A DNA stretch of 64,000 nt from JAOZHU01 sp964506435. GTDB taxonomy: Archaea; Thermoproteota; Bathyarchaeia; Bathyarchaeales; Bathycorpusculaceae. The notes beneath the pieces were generated by a model. That model ran no database searches, was not told the DNA's origin, and saw nothing but the letters and a program-made list of their open reading frames with translations. Position 1 is the first letter of the stretch, and each line of letters opens with the position of its first letter. This document shows positions 60,540-64,000 of this stretch, one piece after another. The position numbers and the translations under genes were made by a program. The DNA is taken from the NCBI GenBank assembly GCA_964506435.1, contig CAZDLK010000002.1, forward strand, positions 39,923 through 103,922, in the 5' to 3' direction.

Positions 60540-61280
60540 ATGCCATTTGGAAAAGGGAAACAAAAGGACTTTCATCCTAAAACACAATTTCCAAAAGGGC
60601 ATCAGACTTGGAATAAAGGATTAACTAAACAAGATTTTCGTATAGCAGAACTTACTCGCAAAGCATCAGAAAGAAGAAACAAGTTCAAGTTAACTGAAAA
60701 AGACCTCAGACGAATGTATCTTAAAGAGAAACTTTCAATTAACAAGATTGCCAAACACTACGGTTGCTCTGCTTATAATATTCGGCACTATTTACTCCGT
60801 TACAATATCCCTATTCGGAAACGGTATGTTCCTGATGAAGTTCGGATAGCAAGTTCAAAACGGTTAAAAGAACACCCGTTAATGCTTGGTCGTAAGCATA
60901 GTAAAGAAAGCAAAGCAAAGATGGCTAACGGTACAATCGCAAGGCTTATGCGAGATGAATTTCCATATCAAAATACACAAATAGAGTTATTGCTCAAGGC
61001 AGAACTTGAACATCAAAAGATACCTTTTATTTATCAATACCCAATACGAGATAAAAAAGGCAGATACAGATTTATCCTTGACTTTCTTGTGGAACCTAAC
61101 ATCGTTATAGAAGCAGATGGTGACTATTGGCATAACATTCCGAAATGTAAAGCTAGAGACAACCGAAAAGATGCTTTTTTGAAGGAAAACGGTTACGTTG
61201 TCTTTCACTTTACTGAGTCCCAAATTAAAGAATCGCCATCTAAATGTGTGGAGGTGGTTAAAAATCGGTATTACATATAG
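60540..61280 (+). CDS. Homing-type endonuclease (NUMOD3 and PD-(D/E)XK/Vsr-like)
   Basis: About 246 residues from ATG 60540, which follows a TATA-like TTTAAATA (60509-60516) by 24 bp and may be leaderless. Contents: N-terminal PFGKGKQKDFHPK, two HTH-like segments (LSINKIAKHYGCSAYNIRHY), a NUMOD3-type GRKHSKESKAKMA motif and a C-terminal nuclease domain with FILDFLVEPNIVIEADGDYW and a downstream Lys/His region. Codon use is A/T-rich compared with neighbours, as in a recent insertion. Such free-standing or intron-borne enzymes spread by cutting intact target genes. Confidence 0.8.
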   Translation: MPFGKGKQKDFHPKTQFPKGHQTWNKGLTKQDFRIAELTRKASERRNKFKLTEKDLRRMYLKEKLSINKIAKHYGCSAYNIRHYLLRYNIPIRKRYVPDEVRIASSKRLKEHPLMLGRKHSKESKAKMANGTIARLMRDEFPYQNTQIELLLKAELEHQKIPFIYQYPIRDKKGRYRFILDFLVEPNIVIEADGDYWHNIPKCKARDNRKDAFLKENGYVVFHFTESQIKESPSKCVEVVKNRYYI

Positions 61281-62443
61281 TGCTGGAACAAATACGATTA
61301 CCGTAACTGGGTACACATCTGAAGCCCCAGCTACTTTTCACTGATATTTATGACGCGGATGTTGGTGATGGCTGGGGAAAAGTTATGCGGCAGGGCACGG
61401 TTCAGTTTTTGTTTTCTGCGAAATTGGTAATTGGTGATGGAAGTACAGAAACATATTTTGGAGATTCTGACAAGCAGGTAGTTTTGAATAGCGGCGTTAT
61501 GACAGGAGCTAACCAAAATTTCATTACCGTTAAAACAAACGCAACTGCAACTTTCGGCATATTGCATGGCGCAACTACAAAAGTCACTTATGGCGGCTGT
61601 AGTTTCTACTCGTTGGAAGCAACTTATGCACATTACTTGATTTATTCCAATTCGTCAACAGGCGGAATTGGCTGTTTATATTCATGCTATTTCAGTGGAA
61701 CATATATCTACACCACTGTCTGTTTAGCTAAATCTGGCGGGTGCCGAATCTGGAACTGCCTATTTGCTCACAATTGCTACCCGATTTATTCCGCTGCTGA
61801 TGTGGATTATTACCGCGTAACCGTCCAAAATAGCATATATGGCCTGCGTGAGGACAACGGCGTTTTCGAAAATATTACTCTGCAGAAATGTGGCAATTCG
61901 ATTTCGCTGTATACCTCTGGTAGTCGAACTGTTAAAAATCTCCAAATTATACGTGAAACATACATTGTTGTTTGTTGGAGTATCACTGTTGACTCGTATC
62001 TAATTAACGCTGAAAGTTCCCTGTGGCATTTTAACTGGCAAGGCACAAGTACAGGCAAAGTTTACCGCCAGTACGAGTTTGACTTAACCGTCACCGACCA
62101 AGCGGGCGCAGCAATTCAAAACGCAGCTGTCACTCTGAAAGATAAAAACGGCAACACAGTCTTCAGCGTAGCCACTGACGCGGCAGGCGCAATCGCCACG
62201 CAAACCGTAACTCGAGGCTACTATGATCAGGCACATGGCGACGCACTTCAAGACAGCAGCCCACACACGTTAGCAATAACCAAAGCAGGCTTCCAGACTT
62301 ACGTCAAAAAGTTCACATTAACCGAAAAAACCAAGTGGGAACTCAAGCTTGCCCATGCAGTGCCTGTGTTTAGCGGCTTGGGGCAACCAATTTTGAACTT
62401 GAAACCAGCAGAGCCTGAGAACACGGTTGTTTTGCCGCTTTAA
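61264..62443 (+). pseudogene. Beta-helix tail/fibre-type protein, frameshifted near its N-terminus
   Basis: The second N-terminal copy (GITYSAGTNTITVTGYTSEA) has a Shine-Dalgarno GGAGGTGG but no standard start (ATC at 61264, or GTG at 61246). After PATF one extra C at 61339 shifts the frame; without it the sequence continues TDIYDADVGDGWGK into the long frame whose first ATG is 61385. That part (352 residues) has a beta-helix with many aromatic and Cys residues and a C-terminal carboxypeptidase-regulatory-like domain (about 225-325). Likely a virion surface/fibre protein. Confidence 0.7.
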
Positions 62444-62618
62444 ACGGTTACCACGTGCATTGCAGGCGTTGGTATGTACGTGGTGATTCTGCTGAGGCAA
62501 AGAACAGGCCAAGTATGAACTTTTAAAGAAAACAACGCCGTTTCACCTCTTAGGAGACTGGACAGCGATACCCACAGAATGAGCAGACAAGTCTTAAATT
62601 TGAAAAGCGATTATAGAC

Positions 62619-63530
62619 GTGTGGGGCGCGGGCACGCTGAAAAAACAAGTAGTTTGGGCATTTGCATGCGTTTTCTTAAGTGTGTTAATTGTAGTAGGTT
62701 TCGGTGCAACAGCGGTTTCAGGCTGGAGCAACGGCGGCTACAGCGCAGACCCATCTAATCCAGATTATGGCACGCATGACTGGATAGCGGAGCACGCGTT
62801 GGATTGGCTGCCGCAAGAGACAAAGCAGTTCCTGTTGGACAACAAAGCCAGTTACCTGTACGGCACTGAACTGCCAGATAATAATCAAGCGCCAGACGGC
62901 ATAGGCGACACCACTAAGCATCACGTTTACTTTTTAGCGGACGGCTCAGTGCAGGATGACGCGTCGGCGGACAGAGCCCGAGACGAATACCTCAAAGCAG
63001 TTGACTTTTACAGAGATGGAAACTTGGGCGAAGCCGCGAAGCAGTTGGGCATTGTAACGCATTATATTGCGGATATGGCGGTTTTCGGGCACGTTATGGG
63101 CGCATCGACGGCGTGGGGCGCTGAAACACATCACAGTGACTATGAAAACTACGTGCTGGCGAGAACAACAAGCTACGTCAGCAGCGATTTTGACGCTTTC
63201 CTGGTGTTTGACGGAACTTTAAGCGCAGTTTCGGCTTATGACGCCGCGGTAACGCTTGCCAACGACACGACTTTTGATGGGACTGGCGGTTTAACGTGCG
63301 TTTGGATGGATGAGCATTACAACTGGAACGATGTGACGTTTAAGAACCGCTGTGGCGAATCGCTGAACCTTGCGGTAAACCTAATTACGGATATGCTGTA
63401 TTCCTTTCACGCTGAAGTCGTTCCAGAGTTTCCAGCATGGAGCATACTACCGCTGCTCATGGTGGCAACGCTATTTGTCATAGCCGTGAAAAAGAAAATG
63501 TGGAAACAACCTCACGCCATAACAGTCTAA
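62619..63530 (+). CDS. Membrane-anchored zinc-dependent phospholipase-C/S1-P1-like protein
   Basis: A 303-residue protein: signal peptide (about 8-34), helical zinc-enzyme domain with HDWIAEHALDWL, TTKHHVYFLADG, IVTHYIADMAVFGHVMGAS and ETHHSDYENYV (about 50-180; His/Asp ligands), and a C-terminal VPEFPAWSILPL anchor (about 270-290). It resembles bacterial zinc phospholipases C. GTG start 17 nt after a TATA-like CTTAAATTTG, so it has its own promoter and may be cargo of the provirus. The gap 63531-63662 shows no gene. Confidence 0.8.
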   Translation: MWGAGTLKKQVVWAFACVFLSVLIVVGFGATAVSGWSNGGYSADPSNPDYGTHDWIAEHALDWLPQETKQFLLDNKASYLYGTELPDNNQAPDGIGDTTKHHVYFLADGSVQDDASADRARDEYLKAVDFYRDGNLGEAAKQLGIVTHYIADMAVFGHVMGASTAWGAETHHSDYENYVLARTTSYVSSDFDAFLVFDGTLSAVSAYDAAVTLANDTTFDGTGGLTCVWMDEHYNWNDVTFKNRCGESLNLAVNLITDMLYSFHAEVVPEFPAWSILPLLMVATLFVIAVKKKMWKQPHAITV

Positions 63531-63662
63531 TGCAATTAGCTTAGATAAAAATGCCTTTATAGTACTCTTTTTTTGAGAAATAGGATTCAATTATGCCGTT
63601 TTATCGCGAAAATTGTTTAAATCAGGCTTATTCGCCTTTTCTGCATGCGAGGTTGACGCTGA

Positions 63663-64000
63663 TTGGCGAATGTTTCCCTAAGCGACGTGCGTGACGCAAT
63701 TAATGTTAGCGCCGCGGATGTTCCAGATGTTAAGCTTCAGAAAATGGTTAAACGCGCCGAAGTAACGCTGAGCCTTGAGCTTGGCAGAGAAATAGACTAC
63801 GGCGCTTGTAGTGAGGCGGAGAAAGAGTTCATCACGCTGCTGGCTGCGGTTTACGCGGTTTGCTATTTGACAGGCGGCTCCGCCGTGGGCTTAAGCTTCA
63901 GTGTGGGCGACCAAAACGTCAGCGTCGCGGACAAGGCACCGCCCTTAAGCGTGCTTCAGCAGGAGCTTGAACGCATATTGAACGGGTTAAAGCAGCCCGT
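63663..64000 (+). CDS. Head-tail connector-like protein (3' end beyond window)
   Basis: TTG 63663 follows a GAGGTTGA Shine-Dalgarno sequence. The visible 112 codons (ANVSLSDVRDAINVSAADV; KLQKMVKRAEVTLSLELGRE; EKEFITLLAAVYAVCYLTGG) have the helical layout of phage head-tail connector/adaptor proteins. The frame is cut by the window end. Confidence 0.65.
   Translation, partial: MANVSLSDVRDAINVSAADVPDVKLQKMVKRAEVTLSLELGREIDYGACSEAEKEFITLLAAVYAVCYLTGGSAVGLSFSVGDQNVSVADKAPPLSVLQQELERILNGLKQP

Larger units (their letters stand above)
55716..64000 (+). mobile_element. Left part of a head-tail provirus (structural module)
   Basis: A run of rightward genes with short gaps encoding protease, cement, major capsid, portal, connector and tail/fibre-type proteins, unlike the rest of the window. 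No integrase, terminase or attachment site was found, so the left boundary is only bracketed between about 55.4 and 55.85 kb and the right boundary is beyond the window. Confidence 0.8.

Noticed and set aside
1..64000. tRNA, rRNA or CRISPR loci
   Set aside because: No T-arm/acceptor patterns, rRNA-like blocks or spacer-repeat arrays were recognised by eye; a covariance scan could still find a tRNA.

Overview
The window looks like a piece of an archaeal chromosome, most likely a Bathyarchaeia-type (Thermoproteota) or related anaerobe. The evidence is TATA-box promoters close to start codons, archaea-only families (DUF134, DUF4443, an RpoH/Rpb5 polymerase subunit, Lrp with a cysteine tail, tungstate uptake), class III ribonucleotide reductase, many GTG/TTG starts, and secreted proteins ending in one membrane helix plus a Lys/Arg tail. 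The lineage is inferred from gene content only. No rRNA, tRNA or CRISPR array was seen.

Layout. 1-4.3 kb: a leftward, ATGA-coupled operon of four surface proteins (kelch, two beta-helix, one Ig-like). 4.6-8.1 kb: membrane flippase-like protein, a frameshifted RimI-type acetyltransferase, malic enzyme. 8.5-21.5 kb: the standout region, two leftward operons driven by duplicated, near-identical promoters. They encode a DOMON-like surface protein, a NifH-NifD-like fusion, a second NifD/K-like subunit, a BtuF/C/D-type importer, a CobN-type metal chelatase, CbiZ and a DUF4443 regulator. I read this as a tetrapyrrole/corrinoid import, ring-reduction and metallation system. 21.7-25.2 kb: PadR-controlled ABC exporter and an SSB. 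25.5-29.3 kb: another kelch protein and a 16-repeat beta-propeller. 29.4-31.8 kb: HAD phosphatase, zinc alcohol dehydrogenase, OsmC.

31.8-39.4 kb is an Fe-S handling island (DUF134 regulator, DUF5320, three NifX/NafY-like proteins, two ferredoxin-bearing MinD-type ATPases, IscU-like scaffold, Nbp35/Mrp carrier), interrupted by a secreted hydrolase-like protein, an AbrB-like regulator and a small ferritin-like protein. 39.5-43.8 kb: bacterial-type MetK, divergent Lrp, MBL-fold enzyme, radical SAM/SPASM enzyme. 43.8-47.3 kb: tungstate ABC importer with a divergent regulator split into ModE-HTH and Mop genes. 47.3 kb: an RpoH that carries a eukaryote-like Rpb5 jaw domain. 48.1-50.6 kb and 54.4-55.4 kb: two related two-component modules that share a small unknown partner protein, flanking an NrdR-NrdD-NrdG operon.

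From about 55.7 kb to the right edge lies a head-tail provirus: protease, cement protein, HK97-type capsid, portal, a beta-helix tail/fibre gene interrupted by a homing-endonuclease gene, a phospholipase-C-like cargo gene, and a head-tail connector cut by the window end.

Regulation is unusually readable: tandem TCAAG-N4-CTTGA dyads before two surface-protein units, a GTTTATAAAATAAAC dyad near lrp/metK, mrp and 34.4 kb, paired NrdR boxes, a dyad in the tup/modE gap, and GATATC repeats before padR.
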